Shown here piece after piece: positions 8,585 to 17,194 of a stretch of DNA of 56,958 nt (its first letter is position 1; each line of letters opens with the position of its first letter). The DNA is from Alteribacter populi (GTDB lineage Bacteria > Bacillota > Bacilli > Bacillales > Salisediminibacteriaceae), in the NCBI RefSeq assembly GCF_002352765.1, contig NZ_NISR01000004.1, positions 1 through 56,958 of the forward strand. The letters run 5' to 3'. A model generated the notes under the pieces. It was not told the DNA's origin and did not search any database. It worked only from the letters and a program-made list of their open reading frames with translations. The translations under genes and the position numbers were made by a program.

Positions 8585-8639
8585 TCCCTAACAAAAACCA
8601 ATTCGCTAAAAAAGTTAAACTTTCTTAAAGTATAGAAAA

Positions 8640-8675
8640 ACAGAAGGGCTAGCTCATACAAGCCAGCCCTTCTGT
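8640..8675 (-). terminator. Intrinsic terminator after cysK
   Basis: Stem ACAGAAGGGCTAGCT / AGCCAGCCCTTCTGT with one mismatch and a short loop, followed on the minus strand by TTTTCTATAC. It lies a few bases after the cysK stop. Confidence 0.9.
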
Positions 8676-8678
8676 TTG

Positions 8679-9611
8679 TTATTCGTTTCCTTCAAATTGA
8701 TAAAGCGGTGTGCTGAGGTAACGTTCGCCATTACTCGGAATGACAGCAACAACTTTTTTACCTTTTCCTAGTTTCTTTGCCACTTCAAGCGCGGCATAAA
8801 CAGCTGCTCCTGAAGAAATCCCACCAAGGATACCTTCCTCCTTAGCAGCACGTCTCGCATATTCAAAAGCATTTTCAGTAGAAACTGTCATCACTTCATC
8901 GTACGATTTCGTATCTAAAATATCAGGTACAAATCCGGCACCGATCCCTTGGATTTTATGAGGACCAGGGCTTCCTCCAGATAATATAGGAGAATCTTGA
9001 GGCTCTAGCGCAACAGTATGCAAGTTCGGAAATTTCTCCTTCAGCACTTCACCCGCGCCGGTTATTGTACCTCCTGTACCAATTCCCGAAATAAAGGCGT
9101 CAAGCTGATCGCCTACTTGTTCGAGTAATTCTTTTCCTGTTGTTTCACGATGTACTTTTGGGTTGGCTTCGTTTTGAAATTGCTGCGGCATGAAGTATCC
9201 ATGCTCACGCTGAAGTTCCGTCGCTTTTCGTATGGCACCGTTCATTCCTTCAGGACCTGGTGTTAAGACAAGTTCAGCTCCATAAGCACGAAGCAAGTTC
9301 CGTCTTTCCATACTCATTGTATCAGGCATAACCAAGACCGTTTGGTAGCCTTTTGCAGCTGCTACCATCGCAAGACCAATACCGGTGTTTCCACTCGTAG
9401 GCTCAATGATCGTGTCGCCTACTTTTAAGTGGCCTTTTTCTTCAGCATCTTCAATCATCGACAGCGCAATTCGGTCTTTCACGCTACTCCCCGGGTTCAT
9501 AAATTCTAATTTCAAATAAACGTCAGCATGTTCATCGGTGACAAGTCGGTTTAACTTTACTAACGGTGTTTCTCCTATCAATTCAGTGATTGAATTAACA
9601 ACCTTTGCCAT
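8679..9611 (-). CDS. cysK: Cysteine synthase A (O-acetylserine sulfhydrylase)
   Basis: Makes cysteine from O-acetylserine and sulfide. The 310-aa fold-type II PLP enzyme has its Schiff-base lysine in NPGSSVKDRIA (Lys45), the substrate loop TSGNTG at about 72-77 and the phosphate-binding GIGTGGTITGAG. The ATG follows GAGGAGG. It is a single-gene unit with its own terminator. In B. subtilis, yacD lies between hslO and cysK; here it is absent. Confidence 0.95.
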   Translation of the reverse strand: MAKVVNSITELIGETPLVKLNRLVTDEHADVYLKLEFMNPGSSVKDRIALSMIEDAEEKGHLKVGDTIIEPTSGNTGIGLAMVAAAKGYQTVLVMPDTMSMERRNLLRAYGAELVLTPGPEGMNGAIRKATELQREHGYFMPQQFQNEANPKVHRETTGKELLEQVGDQLDAFISGIGTGGTITGAGEVLKEKFPNLHTVALEPQDSPILSGGSPGPHKIQGIGAGFVPDILDTKSYDEVMTVSTENAFEYARRAAKEEGILGGISSGAAVYAALEVAKKLGKGKKVVAVIPSNGERYLSTPLYQFEGNE

Positions 9612-9632
9612 TCCAAATTCCTCCTCAGCCCG

Positions 9633-9687
9633 TTTGATACCCGAGTATGTTTATATGTTTTATTATATTAAAACCTAGCGTATCAAA
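9633..9687. promoter_or_regulatory. cysK upstream region with 8-bp inverted repeat
   Basis: A perfect inverted repeat TTTGATAC (9633-9640) / GTATCAAA (9680-9687) brackets a minus-strand TATAAT (9662-9667), the likely -10 of cysK. The -35 is poor, as expected for an activated or tightly regulated promoter. The arms could be an operator, but the regulator cannot be named from sequence. Confidence 0.4.
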
Positions 9688-9726
9688 ACCTTTCTCACCC
9701 GTCAATAAATATGGATGAGTATTCCT

Positions 9727-10623
9727 TTATTGAGGTTGCTCGCCTGCCCGCTTTTCATCTAACAGTTCTTGCAATTCTGCTTTTGTAAATGTATATTTCG
9801 CATTACAAAAATGACATTGCGTTTCTGCCCCACCATCTTCCTCAATCATCGCAACAATGTCGTCTTCATTTAATCCCATAATCGCATTTGAGATGCGCTC
9901 TTTTGAACATTGGCATTGGAAAGCTACATCCACCTGGTCAAGAATTTGGACGTTTTCTGCTCCCAAGATCGTATGAAGAAGCTCTTCAGGGGTTAACCCA
10001 TCTTGAATAAGTTGAGAAATCGAAGGCATGGCCGTTAATTTATTCTCAATTTCATCGATCACTTCATCAGTTACACCAGGCATCAGTTGAATAATAAACC
10101 CACCCGCAGCTGATACACTCTCATCTTTTTCGATAATGACACCAAGTCCTACTGAGCTTGGCGTTTGCTCTGAATTAGCAAAATAATAGGTAAAATCTTC
10201 ACCTAATTCGCCTGAAACAATTGGGACAGTCCCGGTAAAATTATCTTTTAACCCTAAATACTTTACGACAGAAAGCATACCATTTCTTCCAACTGCTTCT
10301 GCGACATTTAGCTTTCCTTCGTCATTTCGTTCCGGATCAACATGTGGATTTTTCACATACCCTCTAGCTTCCCCTTGTGCATTTGCGTCAACTATAATCG
10401 GACTTACCGGACCATCCGCTTCAATTTTTACCGTTATTTTCTCTTCTCCTTTTAACATCGTTCCCATCATCGTCGCTGCAGTTAACGACCTCCCTAATGC
10501 TGCAGTCACTGTTCGCCATGTATCGTGGCGGCGAGCAGCTTCTTGAACCATGTCTGTAGAGCGGATGGCATAAGCTCTTACCTTTCCATCATATGCTAAT
10601 GCTTTCACTAAATAATCAGCCAT
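9727..10623 (-). CDS. hslO: Redox-regulated chaperone Hsp33
   Basis: Holdase chaperone switched on by oxidation. The 298-aa protein carries the C-terminal zinc/redox centre CQC (QCQCSKER) followed about 30 residues later by CHFC (TQCHFCNAKY), the four cysteines that define the family. It lies 56 bp after coaX, as in B. subtilis (yacC). Confidence 0.96.
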   Translation of the reverse strand: MADYLVKALAYDGKVRAYAIRSTDMVQEAARRHDTWRTVTAALGRSLTAATMMGTMLKGEEKITVKIEADGPVSPIIVDANAQGEARGYVKNPHVDPERNDEGKLNVAEAVGRNGMLSVVKYLGLKDNFTGTVPIVSGELGEDFTYYFANSEQTPSSVGLGVIIEKDESVSAAGGFIIQLMPGVTDEVIDEIENKLTAMPSISQLIQDGLTPEELLHTILGAENVQILDQVDVAFQCQCSKERISNAIMGLNEDDIVAMIEEDGGAETQCHFCNAKYTFTKAELQELLDEKRAGEQPQ

Positions 10624-10679
10624 ATCAATAAATTCTCCTTTCGTTTCACTACTACTTATTATCCCACTGTATTAAAGGA

Positions 10680-11450
10680 CTAACGTGTTTTATTTTTTTC
10701 ATAAATGACTTGCAGCCCTTTGATTGTCAATAACGGATCAACTCGGTCAATGACATTCGTTTCATTGGAAATCAGGTCACATAATCCTCCCGTAGCAACT
10801 ACCGTTGGGGGCTCTTTCGCTTGTTTTTTCATTTCTTTTACGATTCCTTCCACTTGGCCGACGTAGCCATAAACAATTCCCGCCTGCATAGCATGTACTG
10901 TATTTTTACCTACCACTCCATCCGGCTTTGTAATTTCAATTCTTGGAAGTTTGGACGCATGATTATAAAGTGCCTCTGTCGCTATTTTAATTCCTGGAGC
11001 GATCGCACCACCAATATATTGCCTCCGTTCATTGATGTAACAAAATGTAGTGGCTGTTCCGAAGTCGACGATAATGAGGGGACTACCGTAAAGCTCCAAT
11101 GCACCTACAGCATTGGCAATCCGGTCAGAACCTATTTCTCGAGGATTCTCTGAAGTAATATTCAGACCTGTTTTTATTCCCGGTCCAATCACTTGAGGAT
11201 CGAGATTAAAGTATTTTTTACACATCTTCACAAGTGCATACATCATCGATGGTGCTACTGAGGACATCATTACACCATCAATATTACGGAAAGTAACACG
11301 AGCGTGGTCAAAGAGACTTCTTATAACCATGGCATACTCATCTTCCGTTTTATTCGTATCCGTTCCAATCCGCCAATGGTGCATGAGTTGTTCACCATCA
11401 TAAACGCCGATTACAATATTCGTATTTCCAATGTCTAAAACTAAAAGCAT
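10680..11450 (-). CDS. coaX: Type III pantothenate kinase
   Basis: First step of coenzyme A synthesis, phosphorylating pantothenate. The 256-aa protein of the ASKHA fold starts MLLVLDIGNTN with the phosphate-1 loop. It has the central IVDFGTATTFCYIN motif and GGAIAPGI. Neighbours ftsH and hslO are as in B. subtilis. Confidence 0.96.
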   Translation of the reverse strand: MLLVLDIGNTNIVIGVYDGEQLMHHWRIGTDTNKTEDEYAMVIRSLFDHARVTFRNIDGVMMSSVAPSMMYALVKMCKKYFNLDPQVIGPGIKTGLNITSENPREIGSDRIANAVGALELYGSPLIIVDFGTATTFCYINERRQYIGGAIAPGIKIATEALYNHASKLPRIEITKPDGVVGKNTVHAMQAGIVYGYVGQVEGIVKEMKKQAKEPPTVVATGGLCDLISNETNVIDRVDPLLTIKGLQVIYEKNKTR

Positions 11451-11510
11451 CTACGCCCCTCCTTCACCAAGAATAAGAAAACAGCGTTAGATTTCGCCGT
11501 ATATTTTTAA

Positions 11511-11558
11511 GTTTCAAGGATGTTTCCCCTTGAGACGAGCGGCGTGAAGATAGCTGTC
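11511..11558 (+). repeat. R2 dispersed repeat, copy 1
   Basis: This stretch, from GTTTCAAGGATG through CCTTGAGACGAGCGGCGTG to AAGATAGCTGTC, recurs in inverse orientation at 49057-49105 with about 85% identity. Its last part recurs at 27601-27620. It lies in the 217-bp non-coding gap between ftsH and coaX. Confidence 0.65.
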
Positions 11559-11588
11559 GCTCTAAACTTGTGTATCTCTCCAGAAGAA

Positions 11589-11633
11589 AAGGGTGTCTTA
11601 AAAGGTTGGTTTTTGACCTCTTAAGACACCCCT
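11589..11633 (-). terminator. Intrinsic terminator after ftsH
   Basis: Stem GGGTGTCTTAA (11591-11601) / TTAAGACACCC (11621-11631), extended by AGG/CCT. On the minus strand it is followed by TTTTCTTCTGG. A related TGTCTCAA-type hairpin ends metS (45514-45558). Confidence 0.88.
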
Positions 11634-11667
11634 CCAATTGACCTTTTGAGCAGGCCTTATTGCATGT

Positions 11668-13713
11668 TTACTCTTTTTTATTGTTATCTTTATCTTCGTC
11701 GTCACCGAACGGTCGTTCAATCTGACTGTCGAGGTAACTTCCTCGGTTTTCTTCCTTGTTGTCAGCTTCTTCTGTTGTATCGGCTTCGTCTTTTTTGCCT
11801 TGGATGTTTACTTTAAGATCATCCTCTGAGTCACCATTTAGTTTGTCAGCCATATGATGACCTTCTGGCATTTTTCCATCTTCAACGAGGGACTTAATTT
11901 GCTCAGCATCGAGCGTCTCATGTTCAAGAAGCATTTCTGCTACGAGCTCTAACTTATCTTTATTTTCAACGAGAATCTGTTTACAACGCTCATAAGATTC
12001 TTTAATGATTCGTTGAATTTCTGTATCAATTTCATGAGCAATCGCATCACTGTAATTTGGTTCATTGTTAATATCTTTTCCAAGGAACACCTCTCCTTGA
12101 GGTGAACCAAATTGCAATGGACCAAGCTTTTCACTCATACCATATTCAGTAACCATTTTGCGAGCAATCCCCGTTGCACGCTGGAAGTCATTATGAGCTC
12201 CAGTGCTTACTTCCCCGAACATCACTTCTTCTGCAACCCGGCCGCCTAATAAACCGATGATTTTATCGATTAGCTCTGGTTTGGTCATGAAGTAGCGATC
12301 TTCTTTTGGCAGCATCATGGCATAGCCGCCTGCTTGACCACGAGGAACGATCGTTACTTTGTGAACCATATCAGCATTCTCAAGCTTTACACCAACTACG
12401 GTATGTCCGGCTTCGTGGTGTGCTACAATACCACGTTCTTTATCAGAGATGACACGACTCTTCTTAGAAGGTCCGGCAATTACACGATCAATCGCTTCTT
12501 CTACGGATTCCATATCGATCTTTTCTTTATCCGAACGAGCAGCTACGAGGGCCGCTTCATTCAATAAATTCTCAAGGTCGGCACCAGAAAAGCCTGGTGT
12601 ACGATAGGCAATCGTTTTAAGTTCCACATCATCAGATAACGGTTTATTTTTCGCATGAACACCGAGTACTTCTTCACGTCCTTTAACATCTGGACGACCG
12701 ACCATAATTTGACGGTCAAAACGACCTGGACGCAGTAAAGCAGGGTCTAAAATATCCGCACGGTTTGTAGCCGCAATGAGGATAATCCCTTCGTTTGCAC
12801 CAAATCCGTCCATTTCAACGAGAAGCTGATTCAACGTCTGTTCACGTTCATCGTGTCCGCCTCCTAGCCCGGCGCCACGACGACGACCAACGGCATCGAT
12901 CTCGTCTATAAAGATGATACATGGAGAATTCTTTTTCGCATTTTCAAACAAGTCACGGACACGAGAGGCACCGACACCGACGAACATTTCGACAAAGTCT
13001 GAACCACTAATTGAGAAGAATGGAACTCCAGCTTCTCCTGCTACTGCACGTGCCAATAGTGTTTTACCGGTACCCGGAGGTCCGACTAAGAGTACACCCT
13101 TAGGTATTCGAGCACCAATTTGTGAGAATTTTCGCGGATCTTTTAAGAAGTCCACAACCTCTACTAGTTCCTGTTTCTCTTCTTCAGCACCTGCTACATC
13201 TTTAAAGCGAGCTTTTTTCTTATCTTCACTGTATAGCTTCGCCTTACTCTTACCAAAGTTCATCACCCGGCTGCCGCCACCTTGGGCCTGACTGAGTAAG
13301 AAGAAGAACAAAATAAAGATAATGATAAATGGAATAATCGCGGTAAAGACCGTTACCCATCCACTTGGCTCTTCTGCCTCTTCAAATTGAACCGAATCTG
13401 TCTGGTTAACTAACGCTACAATTTGACCAATCATTTCTGGTGTGTCTGGAACATTGACAATGAAAGATTGTCCTTCTTCGGTCTCTTCTTCCTCATCACC
13501 AGCACCAGGGACTAAGTTACCTCGTATAATATATACCTCTCCACCCGGTTGGGCAGTCAAGTTGTTAATTTCACCATTTTCTAAGTACTCCTGAAACTCA
13601 TTAAACGTCATTTCTTCTGTTGCGTCCTGATCCCCATTAAAGAGGCTCACAATCCCAACAATGACTAAGAAAATTAATAAATAGAAGATCGTATTACGAA
13701 AAATCCGATTCAT
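11668..13713 (-). CDS. ftsH: ATP-dependent zinc metalloprotease FtsH
   Basis: Membrane-anchored AAA protease that degrades membrane and regulatory proteins; in B. subtilis it is needed for Spo0A activation. The 681-aa protein has two transmembrane segments (about residues 8-25 and 122-141) around an external domain. The AAA module has Walker A GPPGTGKT (211-218), Walker B IIFIDEIDAVG and the second region of homology ATNRADILDPALLRPGRFDR. The zinc protease site is HEAGH. The last 40 residues are strongly acidic. ATG follows GGAGGAGG. Confidence 0.97.
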   Translation of the reverse strand: MNRIFRNTIFYLLIFLVIVGIVSLFNGDQDATEEMTFNEFQEYLENGEINNLTAQPGGEVYIIRGNLVPGAGDEEEETEEGQSFIVNVPDTPEMIGQIVALVNQTDSVQFEEAEEPSGWVTVFTAIIPFIIIFILFFFLLSQAQGGGSRVMNFGKSKAKLYSEDKKKARFKDVAGAEEEKQELVEVVDFLKDPRKFSQIGARIPKGVLLVGPPGTGKTLLARAVAGEAGVPFFSISGSDFVEMFVGVGASRVRDLFENAKKNSPCIIFIDEIDAVGRRRGAGLGGGHDEREQTLNQLLVEMDGFGANEGIILIAATNRADILDPALLRPGRFDRQIMVGRPDVKGREEVLGVHAKNKPLSDDVELKTIAYRTPGFSGADLENLLNEAALVAARSDKEKIDMESVEEAIDRVIAGPSKKSRVISDKERGIVAHHEAGHTVVGVKLENADMVHKVTIVPRGQAGGYAMMLPKEDRYFMTKPELIDKIIGLLGGRVAEEVMFGEVSTGAHNDFQRATGIARKMVTEYGMSEKLGPLQFGSPQGEVFLGKDINNEPNYSDAIAHEIDTEIQRIIKESYERCKQILVENKDKLELVAEMLLEHETLDAEQIKSLVEDGKMPEGHHMADKLNGDSEDDLKVNIQGKKDEADTTEEADNKEENRGSYLDSQIERPFGDDEDKDNNKKE

Positions 13714-13783
13714 TCTTTACCTCCTCCCGCGTACAAGTACACTTAAAATATAGTACCATACAACCATCCTTCATCACAATTAA

Positions 13784-14323
13784 TTAACTCTCATATATTT
13801 CCGGCTTTAAGATGCCGATGAACGGGAGGTTGCGATAACGTTCTGCAAAATCTAAGCCATACCCAACAACAAACTCATCGGGTACTGTAAACCCTGCGAT
13901 ATCAGGTACAAGATCAACTTTTCGGCCTTCAGGTTTATCTAGAAGGGTGACGATTTTTACTGACTTTGCCTTGCGGTAATGAAATAACTTCACAAGGTAG
14001 CTTAATGTTAGCCCGCTATCAATGATATCTTCAAGGATTAAGACGTCCCGTCCTTCTACAGAAGTGTTCAAATCCTTTACAATCTTAACTTCTCCAGTTG
14101 AGACCATTTCATTACCATAACTTGAAACATCCATTAAATCGAGTTCTACGTGGGTGTCGATTTTTTGAATCAAGTCTCCCATAAATGGAAGGGAACCTTT
14201 TAACACACCGATGACTAATGGAAAGCGGTTATCGTATTCTTCCGTTAATTGTTTACCCAATTCGGCAATTTTTTGCTGAATTTCTTCTTCAGAAATTAAA
14301 ACTGATTGAATATCGTCTCTCAT
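13784..14323 (-). CDS. hprT: Hypoxanthine-guanine phosphoribosyltransferase
   Basis: Purine salvage: hypoxanthine or guanine plus PRPP gives IMP or GMP. The 179-aa protein has the PRPP-binding motif VLILEDIIDSGLTLSYL in the middle. In B. subtilis HprT also partners TilS at the ftsH promoter. The ribosome binding site GGAGG is unusually far (14 bases) from the only possible ATG; an in-frame TAA just upstream excludes an earlier start. Confidence 0.96.
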   Translation of the reverse strand: MRDDIQSVLISEEEIQQKIAELGKQLTEEYDNRFPLVIGVLKGSLPFMGDLIQKIDTHVELDLMDVSSYGNEMVSTGEVKIVKDLNTSVEGRDVLILEDIIDSGLTLSYLVKLFHYRKAKSVKIVTLLDKPEGRKVDLVPDIAGFTVPDEFVVGYGLDFAERYRNLPFIGILKPEIYES

Positions 14324-14424
14324 AATGTACCGTTAAGCCTCCTAGAGTATAGTCCGATCTTTTTTCCACATCACAGACAACATTATGTATGAGTGAGTCT
14401 TTTGTAAAATATTTCTGTTGTCCT

Positions 14425-15852
14425 TTATTTACCTTCCCCAAAAAACTCAGCGTCTAACTCACATTTCAAAAAGAGAACATCCTGCGTTTGATCCGTAACG
14501 AGAGCGACCGAAGACCGGGCCAGCCCCGGAATCCAAATAATCCGGTCTTTTTGATCAACTACGACAGGCCATCGATCACGAAGGTGACGAGGAACCTTTT
14601 TATCCATAAACAAGTCCTTTACCTTTTTAGATCCTTTCATTCCTATTGGTGAAATTCGGTCTCCCTTTTGCCGGGATCGTACAGTTAACGGTAAAGGTAG
14701 CTCATGAAATTTTCCAGCAAAACTCCACATACTGGCGTTGTCGTTTCTTTTAGCCGAACTCTGAAGAACAGATGCTGTTATCTTACCCTCATTGAAAGGA
14801 ACAATGCCAGGCACAGACAATTGCCAGGCTTTTTTTTCTTTAGGTGACCCTTCCTCTTTTTCCCGAACCGATAAGACACAAGTATCATATGACCTTCGGA
14901 CAAAAAGATCTCCCGGAAAATTGAGACTACCGGAAGGATGTTCATGCTGCAGCAAATCAAGAAATGCGTTCATATGTACACTTAATGTTTCAACCTGATT
15001 TTCGTCTATGGAAAGATAGTTTAATATTAGATGAAAGCCCCTCCTTTGTAAAGGGATTGGCATATTCAGATAATCCGAAATCGAAAGGACGATTTCACCG
15101 CTTCGTTTTTTTAAAACCGCTTGCGCTATCTTCTCTTCGGTTAGGTGCAGAAGATAATCACCATCTTCCTTCAGCCACTCACTTTGCTGTTGGAATCGCT
15201 CATGGACTTTTGGGTTCTCCTGTTTTAAAAACGGAAGTACATGATGTCTGAAACGATTACGCGTATAGTTAAGTTCGTTATTGCTTTCATCCACTCGGTA
15301 AGATAGACCATTGTATGAACAATAATCGATAATGTCATCTTTACTGATACAAAGAAAAGGCCGAATAATGTTTCCTTGGGTAAACGAACGTCGCACTGGG
15401 ATACCCCGAAGCCCATCTCTTGCTCCGCGTACTTGCCGCATGACCATCGTTTCCACTTGATCATCCCCATGGTGGCCCATCGCCAACGCTTGAGCATTAA
15501 GCTCCTTCATCTTTTTTTCAAAATAAGCATACCTGCACTTCCGGGCCGCTGCTTGAGTTGTAAGCCCATGCTTTTTAGCATAATCGCGAACATCCACCTG
15601 TTCAATAAAGTACGGTATCTGATTTTCCACACAAAATTGTTTTACAAAGGTCATGTCTTCTATAGAAGATTCTCCTCGCAACCCGTGCTCAACATGAAGA
15701 GCGTACACATCAAGGTGCCATGTTTCTGCTTTGCTAAGTAAGTAATGTAACAAACCAATGGAATCTGGTCCTCCAGAAGTGGCCACTAAAACCGTATCAC
15801 CTTTTTTTATTAACCCATTTCTATCAATGAACCGATCAACGGTTTGTTTCAT
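14425..15852 (-). CDS. tilS: tRNA(Ile)-lysidine synthase
   Basis: Converts the wobble cytidine of the CAU-anticodon tRNA-Ile to lysidine, so that it reads AUA. The PP-loop SGGPDS is at residues 26-31. The start is placed at ATG 15852 (MKQTVDRFIDRNGLIKKGDT, 475 aa) rather than the upstream TTG 15876, because of family length and AAGGGGA about 12 bases upstream. The start overlaps the end of the preceding ThrE-like gene by 17 bp. It is essential in B. subtilis. Confidence 0.93.
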   Translation of the reverse strand: MKQTVDRFIDRNGLIKKGDTVLVATSGGPDSIGLLHYLLSKAETWHLDVYALHVEHGLRGESSIEDMTFVKQFCVENQIPYFIEQVDVRDYAKKHGLTTQAAARKCRYAYFEKKMKELNAQALAMGHHGDDQVETMVMRQVRGARDGLRGIPVRRSFTQGNIIRPFLCISKDDIIDYCSYNGLSYRVDESNNELNYTRNRFRHHVLPFLKQENPKVHERFQQQSEWLKEDGDYLLHLTEEKIAQAVLKKRSGEIVLSISDYLNMPIPLQRRGFHLILNYLSIDENQVETLSVHMNAFLDLLQHEHPSGSLNFPGDLFVRRSYDTCVLSVREKEEGSPKEKKAWQLSVPGIVPFNEGKITASVLQSSAKRNDNASMWSFAGKFHELPLPLTVRSRQKGDRISPIGMKGSKKVKDLFMDKKVPRHLRDRWPVVVDQKDRIIWIPGLARSSVALVTDQTQDVLFLKCELDAEFFGEGK

Positions 15853-16282
15853 AACGGTGACCAATCCCCTTCCCAAATGAAAATACAGCTAAAGCAAAGA
15901 CTAGGCCAGCAGCAATAGCCCCTGCACGAAGCATCGTTTCCACCCCATACTCTAAACCTTTTAAATACTCTCCTTCCACAAAGGACAGCATCGTAAAGTA
16001 CGCCCGGCTTCCTGGAACTAAAGGGATAATGCCTGGGATCGCAAGTGTTGTTACCGGGATTCTAACTAAACGAGCAAGAAGATGTGAAATTACAGCTGCA
16101 ACAAGAGAAGCAAGTGCTGTTGAAAAAACAGGCGATGCCTCAAAAAAAAGAGCGATACTAAAAATCGAGTATGCGATCACACCAATGCCACCACCGAGTA
16201 GCAACGCTCGTTTCGGAACACTAAAAATGACACCAAACCCAATGGTAGCCAAAAAGCAAATCACAAGCTCAATCATAAACAT
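15836..16282 (-). CDS. ThrE-type exporter, small membrane subunit (YjjB-like)
   Basis: A 148-aa, very hydrophobic protein with about four to five membrane helices and a conserved IPGIIPLVPGSRAYF motif. This matches the C-terminal-half (YjjB/ThrE_2-type) partner of split threonine/serine exporters. It lies 18 bp after the YjjP-like gene, and the two together form the full ThrE-like unit. The substrate is not shown by sequence. The pair is absent from the equivalent B. subtilis locus (yabT-tilS). Confidence 0.8.
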   Translation of the reverse strand: MFMIELVICFLATIGFGVIFSVPKRALLLGGGIGVIAYSIFSIALFFEASPVFSTALASLVAAVISHLLARLVRIPVTTLAIPGIIPLVPGSRAYFTMLSFVEGEYLKGLEYGVETMLRAGAIAAGLVFALAVFSFGKGIGHRYETNR

Positions 16283-16300
16283 AGCCTTTCGCTCCCTTCG

Positions 16301-17056
16301 TTAAAGAAACAATGAAATAGCAAATGCGACACCACTGGCTATGGATAAAGAAGTCAACAAAGCTTCAGCTCCCCTGCTTACGCCTGCTACTAAGTCACCA
16401 GACATAAGATCTCGGACTGCATTGGTAAGTGGAACTCCAGGTACTAAAGGCATTAAAGAGCCGATGACAACCTGGTTAACATCACTCCCCAACCCGAAAA
16501 ATACTAAGGCTATTGCTAAAGAGCCACCGAGAAAAGCTGCAACAAATTCAGCTGCAAAACGTACTTTTAAATACCTTTCAAACTCAACAACAGTGACACT
16601 CGTGAGTATAGCCGCTAAAAATGCGGGGAATAAATCCGGCCAACCACCACCAAATAGAAACGCAAACCCACCTCCAGCTACTCCGGCGCTTAAATGTATA
16701 AGCGATAAAGGATATGGGACTGGTGCTTTGGCAATTTCCTTAAGCTTTACGAGTGCCTCTTCTACAGTGAGGTCTCCATTAACAAACTCCCGGGATACTT
16801 GATTGACCTCTGTCACCTTGTTTAAATCCTGAAGTCGATCATCTACCCGGACCATTTGCATAGAGTCTTCCTTGCCCTTTTCTTCAAAGGAGAGAAATAT
16901 TCCAGTTGTCGTAGCAAAACAATGAACGTTAATAAAGGAAGCAGCTTTTGCCATCCGCTCTATTGTTTCTTCAACACGATAGGTTTCTGCGCCATAGGTG
17001 AGCATAATCTCACCTGCCAACAGACATATATCCATCACCTTGTCTGCTTTCCCCAT
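16301..17056 (-). CDS. ThrE-type exporter, large subunit (YjjP-like)
   Basis: A 251-aa protein with a soluble N-terminal domain that includes LTYGAETYRVEETIERM, the hallmark of the YjjP/ThrE (DUF1212) family. Five or so membrane helices follow, with LMPLVPGVPLTNAVRDLMSG. I use ATG 17056 with AAGGGGG upstream; the frame is open to 17083. By family it would export small amino or dicarboxylic acids together with the downstream YjjB-like protein; the true substrate is unknown. Confidence 0.82.
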   Translation of the reverse strand: MGKADKVMDICLLAGEIMLTYGAETYRVEETIERMAKAASFINVHCFATTTGIFLSFEEKGKEDSMQMVRVDDRLQDLNKVTEVNQVSREFVNGDLTVEEALVKLKEIAKAPVPYPLSLIHLSAGVAGGGFAFLFGGGWPDLFPAFLAAILTSVTVVEFERYLKVRFAAEFVAAFLGGSLAIALVFFGLGSDVNQVVIGSLMPLVPGVPLTNAVRDLMSGDLVAGVSRGAEALLTSLSIASGVAFAISLFL

Positions 17057-17107
17057 GGTTTGCCCCCTTATCGTCCAATTCACTTTTACTGCTTTTTGAA
17101 AACAGGT

Positions 17108-17194
17108 TTCTTTATGAGATAAGAATGTGAAAAAATCTACGTTTCAAATGTAGCTCCAGCGCTCATGACCAAGGCGCCTTTCGCTTTTCTTGTT
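17108..17194 (-). repeat. R1 dispersed repeat, longest copy
   Basis: On the minus strand it starts within the yabT stop codon (AACAAGAAAAGCGAAAGGCG), continues GCGCTGGAGCTACATTTG, AAACGTAGATTTTTTC and ends with the weak hairpin TTCTTATCTCATAAAGAA. It shares most of its length with the copy at 21914-21985. No terminator of the usual kind follows yabT, so this repeat occupies the terminator position. Confidence 0.7.

Noticed and set aside
8212..8628. Overlapping open frames on both strands in the cysK-pabB gap (85 and 120 codons)
   Set aside because: Neither resembles a known protein or a transposase. The stretch is made of repeats and hairpins and both frames lack start signals.
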